64,000 bases of DNA from Achatina immaculata. Lineage: Eukaryota; Mollusca; Gastropoda; Stylommatophora; Achatinidae. This document shows positions 24,382 to 36,132 of this stretch, piece by piece. Each line of letters starts with the position of its first letter. The first letter of the stretch is position 1. The notes under the pieces were generated by a model. That model worked only from the letters and a program-made list of their open reading frames with translations, did not search any database and was not told the DNA's origin. Both the position numbers and the translations under genes were made by a program. The stretch covers positions 10,176,438-10,240,437 of the forward strand of contig CM019716.1 in the NCBI GenBank assembly GCA_009760885.1. The letters run 5' to 3'.

Positions 24382-25525
24382 TGTGCGGAACGACGCATAG
24401 CTCAGAATATAGCGAGCGAATGGTGTGACGTCATCACCCACGCATATTGTGAATGCTGTATATAGGGGGAAAGTTGCTGATACATAGGACAGAGAGAGTT
24501 TAGAATCAATGGCGGCTGAGTCATGTCGTCTGCCATGTATCGTGATATACTCAGTCCAGTCGATTCACACTGTTGATTAATATTGTGTCATAGAAATCTT
24601 TATCATACTGTGTCCTGGAAATTATTCCAGTATGGTGTTGTGGAAATCATATCTGAGCTGTGAAATATCTAACTGTCATCGTTCGTGAAGACTGTCGATA
24701 ATTCTGTTAAGTCTTGTCGTATTGATGGTCACACCAAAGTCCATCGTGTGCAATCCTGTCATGTGATTATTATTCGAGTGGGATCTGGAGATGGCGAAAA
24801 CCCGGCAGCATCAGCTGCACAATCAATGAGGTGCATGGCATCGGTGATTCGATAATCTGAGGGGGGCACGGAGGCAGCTGTGCGATAAATTCATTGCATT
24901 AGCACAACTGGAGCTTGTGGGGAAGTGGACTGAAGATAATTTATGATATTCATTGCATTAGCACAAGATGGTAATGGGCGTGTTATAAAGGGTGGATTCG
25001 TAGCAGCAGTAACTGCGTATGTTAATGAGTGCTTTGCCACACCTTTATGAGAATGTATGCTTTGTTTATGAGGGCCAGAAGAGCCCAGGCCATCCTGGCA
25101 CATATTTTTTCAGTTATATATTAGAGAGTTATACATTTTATATTATGCCACATGGTGTTCCATTCATGATAATATATGTTGTCCTAAGCATGTAAGTCTG
25201 TTGTGGCATCAATATGGTGTGTCTGGTGTGTATAATAAAATATTGATTTATTTAAATGCTTGACTTTATAATGTGTAATACACGCCACGTAGTTTGTATA
25301 AATGTATGTGATTTGCTGCATAACTGGCATACAGTATCCTTGGAGGGAAAATCCTTGGTTGTAGGTTGGTTTTAGGAATGGCCACCCAGTACGGTAGTAC
25401 ATAGGCCATGGGTTTTGGGGTTGCAGTTGGGGTTTTGGTCATGTCCCACCCTTTATTGTCCCCAATATGTGGACTTCGCAACCAGCGAAGTTTTACGTAT
25501 ATGGTGTCGTGTGTTAAGTTTTACA
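24382..25525 (+). mobile_element. Probable solo LTR, plus orientation
   Basis: The same family as 18095-18940, in opposite orientation. It starts TGTGCGGAACGACGC and ends GTTAAGTTTTACA, matching a TG...CA terminus. A TGACGTCA site (24426-24433) precedes a TATATA box near 24459. An AATAAA-type signal lies near 25240. It is followed by TGCTGCATAACTGGCATACA and CTTGGAGGGAAAATCC, which match the other copy. It interrupts a (CT)n tract that resumes at 25530. No coding interior is seen. Confidence 0.6.
24426..24466 (+). promoter_or_regulatory. CRE-like site and TATA box
   Basis: TGACGTCA is a perfect palindromic CREB/ATF site; TATATAGGGG follows about 25 bp later. The spacing suits a core promoter in the U3 part of the proposed LTR. 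Confidence 0.5.
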
Positions 25526-25527
25526 TT

Positions 25528-25580
25528 CACTTACTCTCACTCTCTCTCACCCTCTCTCTCTCTCTCTCTCTCTCTCTAAC
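25528..25580. repeat. (CT)n microsatellite
   Basis: CTCTCTCT run; it appears to be the target tract continued from before the LTR. Confidence 0.9.
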
Positions 25581-25584
25581 AGCA

Positions 25585-25702
25585 TATTTGTAGAATGTCT
25601 GGAATAGAGTGAAAGATGTATGATAAAGGGCAGAATGTCAGACGGGCCTGCGTGCCCAATTCTTAACCCTTTTGAAATAAGATCAATCAATCAATCAATC
25701 TA
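25585..25702 (+). mobile_element. 3' end of a CR1/L2-like LINE
   Basis: A short fragment with the same 3' UTR as the next element: AAGGGCAGAATGTCAGACGG, CCTGCGTGCCCAATTCTTAA, then an (ATCA)n tail. It is strongly 5'-truncated. Confidence 0.8.
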
Positions 25703-26870
25703 AACAGTTTGATTAAATGGAGTAATAAAAATGGTATGTATAAACACCAACAAAACAAAATCCATGCTCATCACTACAAGACAGAAACTGCAAAATGCAA
25801 CAAAAACTTCACTACAGCTTTGTGCTGGGACTAAGGCAATAGAAAATGTTCATGGACATAAAACCCTAGGACTCATCACTGATCAGCATTTAACTTGGAA
25901 TTCTCACGTACATAACCTAACAAATTTGATTGCACAGAAAGTTTACCAATTAGCCAAAATTAAACACTTTATCGACAAAGACACAAGAAAAATATACTAC
26001 ATATCACACATACAAACACACTTAGATTACTGTTCCACAATCTGGGATGGATGCTCAGTCTCAAACACAAAAAGGCTCCATCCACTTCACAAGCGAGCAT
26101 TAAATCTTATTTGTGACAAACACCCAGTACAGACTGTAGATCAACACAAACAACTCAAAATTCTACCCCTCAAAAATAGAATCATTTTTAACAAAGTTAA
26201 GTTTGTTCAGAGAATTCTGTCGCACAATGCTCCGCCTTACTTGTGGTCACTGTTTACGTATAACACTAAACATAGCCAGCGTTTAAAAAACTGTCTTCTT
26301 CCTAAACCCAGGATTGATCTGTACAAGAAAAGCCTTGCATACTCTGCAGTACAGCTCTGGAACACCCTCCCCTACAATTTAAAATCCATTTGTAATACTT
26401 CATCCTTTAACTCAAACCTGTTTCATTATTTACTTGCTTGTAATTATATGCCTCCATAAAATAACCAGCACTCTATCAACACATGGCTTGTAAACCATCA
26501 AGTACTTCAATGACATAGTTAGAAAAGCAACTTGTTAGATATTGTTAGAAATTATTTTAATGTTTGTTAAAAAAAACATATGTTAGAAGATCTGTATTTA
26601 CAATGTATTTTTATTTATGTATATGTCTGCGTGTGTATATGTGCGTGAGTGCTAATTTATTAGGTTAATTACTTCTCCTCTTTTAATGTAGTAGTTAAAT
26701 CTTACACTCTTTTGATATGTTTTTCCTCATTTAATTTGTATTTTTGTACTAAATCGAGTGTGTGGGAAGAATGAAAGATGAAGTGATAAATGGCAGAATG
26801 TAAGACGGGCCTGCGTGCCCAATTCTTTACCCTTTTAAAATAAAGATTATTCATTCATTCATTCATTCAT

Positions 26871-26872
<2 letters not shown>
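25703..26872 (+). mobile_element. CR1/L2-like LINE, RT C-terminal part and 3' UTR
   Basis: An uninterrupted frame at 25731-26459 encodes ~242 residues of the C-terminal RT region of a non-LTR retrotransposon: NKTKSMLITT near the start, LGLITDQHLTWNSHV, LDYCSTIWDGCS, LHKRALNLI, PRIDLYKKSLAYSAVQLWN. The catalytic palm lies upstream in the family and is missing here, so the copy is 5'-truncated. The ~410-bp 3' UTR ends GACGGGCCTGCGTGCCCAAT and an (ATTC)n tail before (CT)n. The clade call is by style only. The lack of internal stops suggests a fairly young insertion. Confidence 0.85.
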
Positions 26873-26907
<35 letters not shown>

Positions 26908-27150
26908 GTGTTGTAGGAGGAAGAAACATGCGCATCACTTTTGGCAGCCCCAGTGTTTAGTGCTAAAAGAAGTAAACATCTCTGTTTCAATCTGTCAGAA
27001 AAATCTCTATCTTTAAGAAACATCTATGTATATCTCTATCAGAAACATCTCTGTTTAGACATCTCAGAAACATCTACGTTTATATCTGTGAGAAACATCT
27101 CTGTTTAGGAATCGATACGTCTGTGTTTATATCTCTGAGAAACATCTTTG
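26873..27150. repeat. (CT)n and ~24-bp AGAAACATCT repeats
   Basis: A (CT)n tract to about 26907, then diverged units of GAGAAACATCTCTGTTTA between about 26990 and 27150. Confidence 0.75.
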
Positions 27151-27767
27151 TTCCGATCGCTGCTCGAGTGTCCCCCAGGGCACTATGTTTGGCGCAGAAA
27201 CTCACAGCAAGCAACTCTGTCATACCAAACTGACTCGAGAGAGAACACCAAGGCATTTTCCCCTTCAACTACTACGTCAGTGTGTGCTCTGCTTGAGTTG
27301 GTAACCATGTGTTGAAAGCTTGTGTACAGAAGACTGAATGTTGGTAACCACACTGAAGATTGTGTCAGCTAAGATGTCCAAGTAAAGAACACAAACAAAA
27401 CAGCAGAAAATCGTTAGTCATGTTTGATACTTGAAATTCTTTCAGCTTTTCCGGCAGTTACTAAGTTTATATTGTCTTGTACGTCGTAATTCCACCGCTC
27501 TGCAATACAGACGGTCAGCTGTGCAGCGTGTGAATAACAACATATAACCAGGAATGTGTTTGTATGTCAAATATTGATATATATTTGAGCTTTATAATTC
27601 AGCTGATTTCACTTCACCTAATAAATGTTTCGAATTTTTATTTTTCAAGTCCAGTATTTTGTCTACAATCTTTAGCGTTTTCATCTTTCTCTTCATTGTG
27701 TGGATGATGTAGCTTTGATAAATGCACTTAAATTATGATCAACCTTTGATGCCCTCAGATTTGGTGC
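27151..27767. other. Unassigned low-copy sequence
   Basis: Normal-complexity sequence with no recognisable exon. CACCTAATAAATG near 27618 is only a chance-level polyadenylation-like string. Confidence 0.4.
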
Positions 27768-27789
27768 TTGAATTATTGTTTACATTTTG

Positions 27790-28515
27790 CTGGGGCTAAT
27801 TATGCTGCTACTGATGATGCTTTTAGTGATGCTACTAATGATGCTACTGCCGATGACGCTATTGACAATATGTCTGATGACGCTACTGACAATGTGTCTG
27901 ATGACGCTACTGACAATGTGTCTGATGACGCTACTGACAATGTGTCTGATGACGCTACTGATAATGTGTCTGATGATGCTACTGATGCTGTGGCTAATGA
28001 TGCTACGGATGATGTGGCTAATGATGCTACTGATGCTGTGGCTAATGATGCTAATGTGGCTAATGGTGCTACTGATGCTGTGGCTAATGATGTTACGGAT
28101 GATGTGGCTGATGATGCTACTGATGATGTGGCTAATGACGCTACTGATAATGTGACTAATGATGCTACTGATGATGTGGCTGATGATGCTACTGATCATG
28201 TGGCTGATGATGCTACTGTTGATGTGGCTGATGATGCTACTGATGATGTGGCTGATGATGCTACGGATGATGTGGCTAATGATGCTACTGTTGATGTGAA
28301 TGATGATGCTACTGATGCTGTGGCTAATGATGCTACTGATGAGGTGGCTGATGATGCTACGGATGATGTGGCTGATGATACTAATGATGCTACTGATGAT
28401 GTGAATGATGATACTAATGACGCTACTGATGGTCCGCCTGGTGATGATGATGATGCATTTGACTATGTGGCTGATGCTGCTAATGATGTGACTGCTGCTA
28501 ATGTTTCTGTGAAGT
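27790..28515 (+). repeat. 24-bp minisatellite with acidic open frame
   Basis: About thirty imperfect 24-bp units, typically GATGCTACTGATGATGTGGC. The plus-strand frame 27768-28520 is open for 250 residues of DATDDVAN/DATDNVSD repeats, starts at an ATG and stops at TAA. A minus-strand frame of 139 residues and another plus frame are also long. The unit is a multiple of three without stops in several frames, so openness proves little. No domain is recognisable. Confidence 0.85.
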
Positions 28516-28669
28516 CATAAATGTCTGTACCTGTTTACTCTACTCTCCGGTCATGTAGCGAAACAGCAAAAAAATCGATTTTCTCTTATCTACTTTACCA
28601 GTACCTACTGACCCAGCACTTCCTTAATTTGTCGGTAGGCACTTCATTTCTTTATACACGTTCTTCTAT

Positions 28670-31600
28670 TTGTCTCCTGCTCTCTCTCTCCCTCTTTCTC
28701 TTCCCTCCCATCACTCTCTATCTCTTCTTCCCTCATTCTCTCTCTTCTTCCCTCCCTTCCTTCTTCTTCTCTCCCTCTCGTCTTTCCCTCTCTTCTTCCC
28801 TCCCTTCCCTCTTCTTTTCTCCCTCCCTTCTTCCCTCCCTTCTCTCTCTCTTCTTCCCTCTCTTCCCTTTTATTCTCTTCCTTTCTTCTTCCCTTCCCTC
28901 TTTCTCCCTCTCTTCCTCCCTCACTCTCACTTCTTTTCTCCCTTCCCTCCTCTTCTTTCCCTCTCTTCTTCCCTCCCTTCTCTCTTCTTCTCTCCCTCTC
29001 TCCTTCCCTCACTTCTCTCTTCTTCACTCCCTTCTCCCTCTCTTCTTCCCTCCCTTCTCTTTCTCCCTTCTCTCTTCTTCCCTCCCTGCTCTCTCTCTTC
29101 TTCCCTCCCTTATCTCTCTCTCTTCTTCCCTCCCTTCTCTCTCCCCCTCTCTATCTTCTTCCCACACTTATTTCTCTCCTTCTTTCTCTTCTTCCCTCCC
29201 TTTTTTCTCTCCCTCCCTCTCTTCTTCCCTCCCCTCTTTCACCCCTCTCTCTCTTCCTCCCTCCCTTCTTCCCCCTTCTCTCTCCTCTCTCTTCTTCCCT
29301 CCCTTCTTCCCCCTTCTCTCTCTCTTCTTCCTTCCCTTCTCTCTCTTCTTCCATCCCTTCTCTCTCTCCCTTCTTCCCCCTTCTCTCTCTTCTTCCATCC
29401 CTTCTCTCTCTCCCTTCTTCCATTCCTTCACTCTCTTCCTCTCTCTTCTACACTCCCTTCTTTCTCTTCCTCACTCTCTCTTCCTCCTTCGCTTCTTTCT
29501 CTTCCTCTCTCTTCTTCCCTCCTTCGCTTCTTTCTCTTCCTCTCTCTTCTTCCCTCCTTCTCTCTCTCCCTTCTTCCCTTACCTTCTCTCTCTCTTCCTT
29601 TCTACCTCTTCTCTCTCTCCCTTCTTCCCTTCCTTTTCTCTCTTACTCTCTCTCTTCTCCCCCTTTCTCTCTCTCTTCTTCCCTTCCTTCTCTCTCTTCC
29701 TCTCTCTCATCATCCCTCCCTCTCTCTCTTCTTCCATCCCTTCTCTCTCTCCCTTCTTCCCCCTTCTCTCTCTTCTTCCATCCCTCTCTCTCTCCCTTCT
29801 TCTTCTATTCCTTCACTCTCTTCCTCTCTCTTCTACACTCCTTTCTCTCTCTTCCTCACTCTCTCTTTCTCCTTCGCTTCTCTCTCTTCCTCTCTCTTCT
29901 TCCCTCCTTCTCTCTCTCCTTTCTTCCCTTACCTTCTCTCTCTTCCTTTCTACCTCCATTCTCTCTCCCTTCTTCCCTCCCTTTCCTCTCTTTCTCTCTC
30001 TCTCTTCTCCCCCTTCTCTCTCTCTTCTTCCCTTCCTTCTCTCTCTTCCTTTCTCTCATCATCCCTCCCTCTCTCTCTTCTTCCCTCCCTTCTCTCTCTC
30101 CCTCTCTGTCTTCTTCCCTCCCTTTTCATTTTCTTCCTCTCTCCTTTCTCTCTTTCCCCTCTCTCTCCCTCTCTCTTCCTCCCTCCGTTCTCTCTCTCTC
30201 TCTCTTCTTCCCTCCCTTTTCTTTTTCTTCCTCTCTGTCTCCCTCTCTCTCTTCCTCCCTGCGTTCTCTCCCTCTCTCTCTCTTCTTCCTTCCCTTCTCT
30301 CTTCTTCCCTCCCTCTCTCTCTCTTTTCTTTCTTCACTTATCCTCTCTTTTTCTCTCCCTCTTTCTCTCTCTTCTTTCCTCCTTTCCTCTCTCTCTCTTC
30401 TTCTCTCCTCTCTCTCTCTTTTCTTTCTTCACTTATCCTCTTTCTCTCTTCTTCCCTCCCTCTCTCTCTTTTCTTTCTTCACTTATGCTCTTTCTCTCTT
30501 CTTCCCTCCCTCTCTTCTTCCTCCCTCTCTCTTCTTCCCTCTCTATATCTCTCTCATTCTTCCTCCCTCTTTCTCTTCTTTCCTCCTTCCTCTCTCTCTC
30601 TTCTTTCCTCCCTCTGTCTCTTTCTTCCCTCCCTCTCTCTTCTTATCTCACTCTGTCTCTCTCTTCTTCCCTCCCTCTATTCTTCCCGCTTTACTGCCCC
30701 TCTCCCTCCCTCTCGATCCCGCTGGACTGCCCCTCTCTCTTCCTATCTCTCAGTTTCCCTCTTCTTCTCTCCCTCTCTCTCTTCTTCCCTTCCTCTCTTT
30801 CTCCTTCCCTCATCTCTCTCTTCTCCCTCCTTCTCTCTCCCTCTCTGTCTTCTTCCCTCCCTTTTCATTTTCTTCCTCTCTCCTTTCTCTCTTTCCCCCT
30901 CTCTCTCCTCTCTTCCTCCCTCCGTTCTCTCTCTCTCTCTTTTCCCTCCCTTTTCTTTTTCTTCCTCTCTGTCTCCCTCTCTCTCTTCCTCCCTGCGTTC
31001 TCTCCCTCTCTCTCTCTTTTCTTTCTTCACTTATGCTCTTTCTCTCTCTCTCTCTCTCTCTCTTTTCTTTCTTCACTTATCCTCTCTTTTTCTCTCCCTC
31101 TTTCTCTCTTTTCTTTCTTCACTTATCCTCTTTCTCTCTTCTTCTCTCCCTCTCTCTCTCTTTTCTTTCTTCACTTATCCTCTTTCTCTCTTCTTCCCTC
31201 CCTCTCTCTCTTTTCTTTCTTCACTTATGCTCTTCTCTCTTCTTCCCTCCCTCTCTTCTTTCCTCCCTCTCTCTTCTTCCCTCTCTATATCTCTCTCATT
31301 CTTCCTCCCTCTTTCTCTTCTTTCCTCCTTTCCTCTCTCTCTCTTCTTTCTCCCTCTGTCTCTTTCTTCCCTCCCTCTCTCTCTTCTTATCTCACTCTGT
31401 CTCTCTCTTCTTCCCTCCCTCTATTCTTCCCGCTTTACTGCCCCTCTCCCTCCCTCTCGATCCCGCTGGACTGCCCCTCTCTCTTCCTATCTCTCAGTTT
31501 CCCTCTTCTTCTCTCCTCTCTCTCTTCTTCCTTCCTCTCTCTCTTCTTCCCTCCTCTCTCTCTTCTTCCCTCCCTCGCTCTCTCTATTTCCCTCCCCCTC

Positions 31601-32140
31601 TCTCTCTCTTCTTCCCTCCCTCTGTCTCTCTCGTCTTCCCTCCTTTCTCTATTCTCTTCTCCCTCTTCTCACTTCTTCCATACTGCCTCTTTCATTCCCT
31701 TCCTCTCTCTCATGTTCTCCCGCTCTCTCCTTCTCTCACTCTCTATCCTTTCCTTTTTCCTTTTTTTTTCTCTCCTTCCCCTTCAGTATCTCCTTCCTCC
31801 CCTTACCTCCCCTCTCTCCTTCCTTCTCTCTCTCTCTCTCTCTTTCTCATTATCACTCTCTCCTCCCTCCTTCTGTCTCATAATCTTCCTCACCTCCCAC
31901 TCTATCCCTCCCCTTCTCTCCCTCTTTCCCTCTCTGACTTTTTCTCTCTCTCTCTTATTTCCTTTCTCTCATTATTTCTCTCTCTCTATCCTTCTCTCTG
32001 CTCTCTCTCTCCTTCCCTCCTTCTCTTTCCTTTCCCCCTCTCTCCTTCCTCGCCTCTCTTATCTCTCTCCTTACCTCCCTCTCTATCCTTACTTTCCTCC
32101 TCCTCTCCATCTTCCTCTATTTACCACCAGTGTCTTGTGA
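28670..32140. repeat. 3.5-kb polypyrimidine (CT-rich) tract
   Basis: Almost all bases on the plus strand are C or T, arranged as CTCTCTCTTCTTCCCTCC variants. Stop codons need a purine, so all plus frames are open for very long distances (over 1,100 codons in two frames). These are not genes. A ~743-bp block is duplicated inside: CGCTTTACTGCCCCTCTCCC occurs near 30688 and 31431. The tract has the strand asymmetry that can form intramolecular triplex DNA. Confidence 0.95.
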
Positions 32141-32189
32141 CACGTTATTCCTCGCCATACATCTAAACTGAGGAAAGTTGTAGCTCCTT

Positions 32190-32335
32190 GTCACAGCTTG
32201 TTTGTCCAGTAATCTCTCTAACTACGGGACAGGCTTGTCTGTACCAACTACGGGACAGGCTTGTCTGTACCAACTACGGGACAGGCTTGTCTGTACCAAC
32301 TACGGGACAGGCTTGTCTGTACCAAGTGCTAAATG
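32190..32335. repeat. 26-bp minisatellite, four units
   Basis: Units of ACTACGGGACAGGCTTGTCT followed by GTACCA. Confidence 0.95.
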
Positions 32336-32885
32336 ACTGTCTTATTTGTACAGTAGGCGATAAGTTCTGTACTGTAAGTGATAAGTTCTGTACAGTGGGC
32401 GATAAGTTCTGTACTGTAAGTGATAAGTTCTGTACAGTAGGCGATAAGTTCTGTACTGTAGGTAATAGATTCTGTACTATAGGTAGGCGATACGTTCTGT
32501 ACTGTAGGCGATAAGTTCTGTACTGTAAGTGATAAGTTCTGTACTGTAGGTGATAAGTTCTGTACTGTAGGTGATAGGTTCTGTACTGTAAGCGATACTT
32601 TCTGTACTGTAGGTGATTAGTTCTGTACTGTAGGTGATAAGTTCTGTACTGTAGGTGATAAGTTCTGTACTGTAAGCGATACATTCTGTACTGTAGGTGA
32701 TAAGTTCTGTACTGTAGGTGATAGGTTCTGTACTGTAGGTGATAAGTTCTGTACTGTAGGCGATAGGTTCTGTACTGTAGGTGATAAGTTCTGTACTGTA
32801 GATGATGAGTTGTATCGTGTAAGTGATAGTAAGATATGTATTGTAGGTAATGATAGCATGCATGACGATATCACCTGTACTGTAA
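32336..32885. repeat. 21-bp minisatellite, about 25 units
   Basis: GATAAGTTCTGTACTGTAGG units; GTAAGTGATAAG variants alternate in the left half. Minus-strand open frames come from the 21-bp period. Confidence 0.95.
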
Positions 32886-32929
32886 GGGTGATCAAATCTC
32901 TGTCTTCAACTCCAACTTATGTCTGCTAC

Positions 32930-34410
32930 TACATCACATAACTAAATTAACATAATTATACTACATAAAACTAATCTACATAACTACACTACATAACTAC
33001 ATTTACATAACTACAGTTACATAACTGCACTACATAACTACATTTAACTACACCTACATAACTACAATTACATAACTACACTACATAACTACAATTACAT
33101 AACTACACTACATAACTACAATTACATATCTACACTACATAACTACATTTAAATAACTACAATTACATAACTAAATGACATAACTACACTACATAACAAT
33201 ACAGCATAACTACACTACACTTAACTACACTTACATAACTACAGTTACATAACTATACTACATAACTACACTACATAACTACAATTACACAGCTACACTA
33301 CAAAACTACACTTACATAACTACTCTAAACTTACGTAACTACACTTACATAGCTGCTACACTACATAACTACTTTACTACATAACTACACCTACACAACT
33401 ACTACACTACATAACTACACTGACATAACTACACTTACATAACTATTACACTACATAACTACTACACTACACAACTACACTTACATAACTATTGCACTAC
33501 ACAACTACTAAAGTACATAAATACACTACATACCTGTACTTACATAACTATTACACTGCATATCTACATTACATGACTGCTACACTACATAACTACTACA
33601 ATACATAACTACACTACATAACTACTATACATCATAATTACACAACATAACTACTATACAACATAATTGCTATACTACATAATTAAATTACATAACTATT
33701 ACGCTACATAACTACACTACATAACTACTATAGTACATTAGTACTACGCTACATAACTATTACTCTACATAACTACACTACATAACTACTACACCAAATA
33801 ACTACGCTACATAACTACACTACATAACTACTACACCAAATAACTACGCTACATAACTACACTACATAACTACTACACCAAATAACTACGCTACATAACT
33901 ACACTACATAACTACTACACCAAATAACTACACTACATAACTACACTACATAACTACTACACCAAATAACTACGCTACATAACTACGCTACATAACTACA
34001 CTACATAACTACTACACCAAATAACTACGCTACATAACTACGCTACATAACTACTACACCAAATAACTACGCTACATAACTACACTACATAACTACTACA
34101 CCAAATAACTACGCTACATAACTACGCTACATAACTACTACACTACATAAATACTACGCTACATAACTATAATGCTATATAACTACACTTCATAACTACT
34201 ATAATACATAACTACACTACATAATTACTACACTACATACACTACATAACTACTACTACATAATTACACTACATAAATATTACACTACATAACTATACTA
34301 CAAAACTAATAAAGTAACTTAACTACTAGACTACATAACTATTACAGTACATAACTACACTACATAACTACTACACTGCATAACTACACTACATAACAAC
34401 ACTACAAATC
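32930..34410. repeat. 12/13-bp ACATAACTACACT array
   Basis: About 1.5 kb of CTACATAACTACACTACATA-type repeats. Between about 33780 and 34140 a longer composite unit with TACTACACCAAATAACTACG recurs. It ends 30 bp before the receptor exon at 34440. Confidence 0.93.
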
Positions 34411-34439
34411 TGCGCTAAGGAAATATCTTCTACTTTCAG

Positions 34440-34593
34440 TGGCAGCCCCAGCTCGCGGTCGCTCCCATGTTTCTAGCAGCGGTGGGGACACAAATGATGG
34501 ATACGCCTATGACATGAACCTCTACTACGATGGCTACAACGACAGCGGCCTGGAGTACCACGGCCACTCAAAATGTGGGCTCAGCATTCACAG
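34440..34593 (+). CDS. Class A GPCR exon: extracellular N-terminal region
   Basis: A GC-richer, coding-like island between an acceptor (TTCTACTTTCAG|TGGC) and a donor (CACAG|GTCAC). It enters in phase 1 and leaves in phase 2. The frame is open and encodes about 51 residues rich in Asp, Gly and Tyr, including DGYAYDMNLYYDGYNDS. It has one N-glycosylation sequon (Asn-Asp-Ser) and several tyrosines next to acidic residues that could be sulfated. A single Cys (KCGLS) lies near the end. Its exit phase matches the TM1 exon at 45754, where the junction codon becomes Ser. I infer it is the receptor N-terminus. It has no domain of its own, so it could belong to a different gene on this strand. Confidence 0.6.
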
Positions 34594-35129
34594 GTCACAC
34601 TTTACTAGGCAAAACTGTCATTACAAACTTTGTTATTGTTGATATTGTTGTTGTAGTTGTTATTTTTGCTGTTGTTGTTATTGTTGTTGTTAGTATTAAC
34701 AATGGTAATAGTAGTAATAGTAAAAGTGTTGTTATAATAATAGTAGAAGCAATGATAGTAGTAGTAGTAATTTATATATATATAAATGGATGTACGTGCG
34801 TGTGTGGGTGTGTGTGTTCCAGCATAACTCTGGAACGCCTGGAGCAATTTCAACCAAACATGGAACACATATGACTTACAGTCTGAAGAAAGGTTCTGTG
34901 GGGGTATGACGTCCCTAGCAGCCCTAGGGGTGGGGTGGTATGGGGGTGACTTACTGTCAACTAACTTCAAGAAGGAAAAAAGATTGGTCTAAAGGAGATA
35001 ATCATGAAATATAACGGTGCTGGTTTAAGAGCAACATTTGTAGCCTCCCGTGGCAAGTCTCGTGTGGTAACCGAGACCCAGACCTAAGTTTGGGGAGAAA
35101 AGAATAGGAATCCTCAAGGAAATCGAAAA

Positions 35130-35288
35130 CGAGGAAGCCCTGGGCTTACTTGGAGAAGGGACATTATGACAGTGCTCAGAGACAAGGGATGAACATGGAA
35201 GGAAGCAGAGAATAATTCCAAGAACAGGGATGACTGGAGAGCCTTTATCCGTGGCCTGTGCTCTTCGGGGAGTGAAGAAAGGCGATGT

Positions 35289-35338
<50 letters not shown>

Positions 35339-35340
35339 CC
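35130..35340 (+). mobile_element. LINE 3' tail with (GAT)n, inside the Helitron
   Basis: One frame reads GLTWRRDIM, a TGA in the linker, then NRDDWRAFIRGLCSSGSEER, a C-terminal signature of RTE-like LINEs, followed by (GAT)n. It is a 5'-truncated fragment. The second duplicated copy lies at about 36747-36960. Confidence 0.75.
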
Positions 35341-35577
35341 AAGTCTAAATAATTTTTCTTAGTCACCCCCCCCCCATTGGCATAGGGGGTGACAGAGGGG
35401 TGGGGTGGGATAAGGGTGACATGTAAAAGTTATCGAAAACGACTGATGTTAGTGTCCAGTCCATAGTTTTCTGGGTCGCTGAGATGAATAGTGACATTCC
35501 CGATGCCGTTTAAGTCCAACTTCAGCCCCCATCGCCATGGGGGGGGGGGGAGAGAGTGGGTGAAAATTAGGGTGAGA

Positions 35578-35937
35578 GCTCCAATTATTTTACTACGGAA
35601 CCTCGACCCGCCCAAACTTTGCAACGGCACAAGGCTTTGTGTAAAGAGGATGCTGAGCAATGTAGTGGAAGCGGCTATCTTAACAGAACAAGGAGAGGGT
35701 GAAGCAGTTTTTATCCCACGCATACCATTCATTCCGACGGATCTCCCTTTTAACTTTAAGAGATTTCAATTTCCAGTGAGACCTGCGTTCTCGATCACGA
35801 TCAACAGGTCACAGGGGCAGTCTACACATTGTAGAGTAACTTTTTTTTATTTACAAATTCACTATAATATTAATTTAAATCAAAACTTGATTATATACAA
35901 CATTTTTAGTTTCACCACCAGGAGAAAGAATAAATAA
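35578..35937 (+). pseudogene. Helitron Pif1-type helicase C-terminal remnant, copy 1
   Basis: The frame encodes the end of a Pif1-family helicase domain: LLRNLDPPKLCNGTR, ILTEQGEGEAVFIPRIP, FQFPVRPAFSITINRSQGQS. The last motif is the conserved Thr-Ile-Asn-Lys/Arg-Ser-Gln-Gly-Gln of this family. Upstream Walker A and B segments are missing, and the frame before PIILL is unrelated low-complexity DNA. The ~120-residue remnant cannot be an active helicase. Confidence 0.8.
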
Positions 35938-36096
35938 TTTCTTGGTGAACCCACCCTTAAGCACGCAACACAAGGTTGTCCGTGAGAGAAACATGGCCAT
36001 CTCAGATCCACTCTGCGGTATGAATAATTAATAAATTCCCAGGCAACGCCGGGTAATCAGCTAGTAATAATAATAATAATATAAGAAGAAGAAGAA

Positions 36097-36132
<36 letters not shown>

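Larger units (their letters stand above)
34771..36064 (+). mobile_element. Helitron remnant, copy 1
   Basis: The right end is diagnostic: a GC hairpin CCCAGGCAACGCCGGG (36038-36053) followed by TAATCAG and terminal CTAG (36061-36064), then T. The left region has TATATATATAAATGG and GTTCCAGCATAACTCTGGAA, which resemble left ends of animal Helitrons; the exact 5' TC is uncertain. Inside are a LINE 3' tail (35130-35337) and a C-terminal helicase remnant (35578-35937). The replication-initiator (Rep) domain and most of the helicase are absent, so it is non-autonomous. Confidence 0.8.

Noticed and set aside
28521..32166. Open frames of more than 1,100 codons (Ser/Leu/Phe/Pro-rich)
   Set aside because: The strand is nearly free of purines, so stop codons cannot occur. 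Composition explains them fully.
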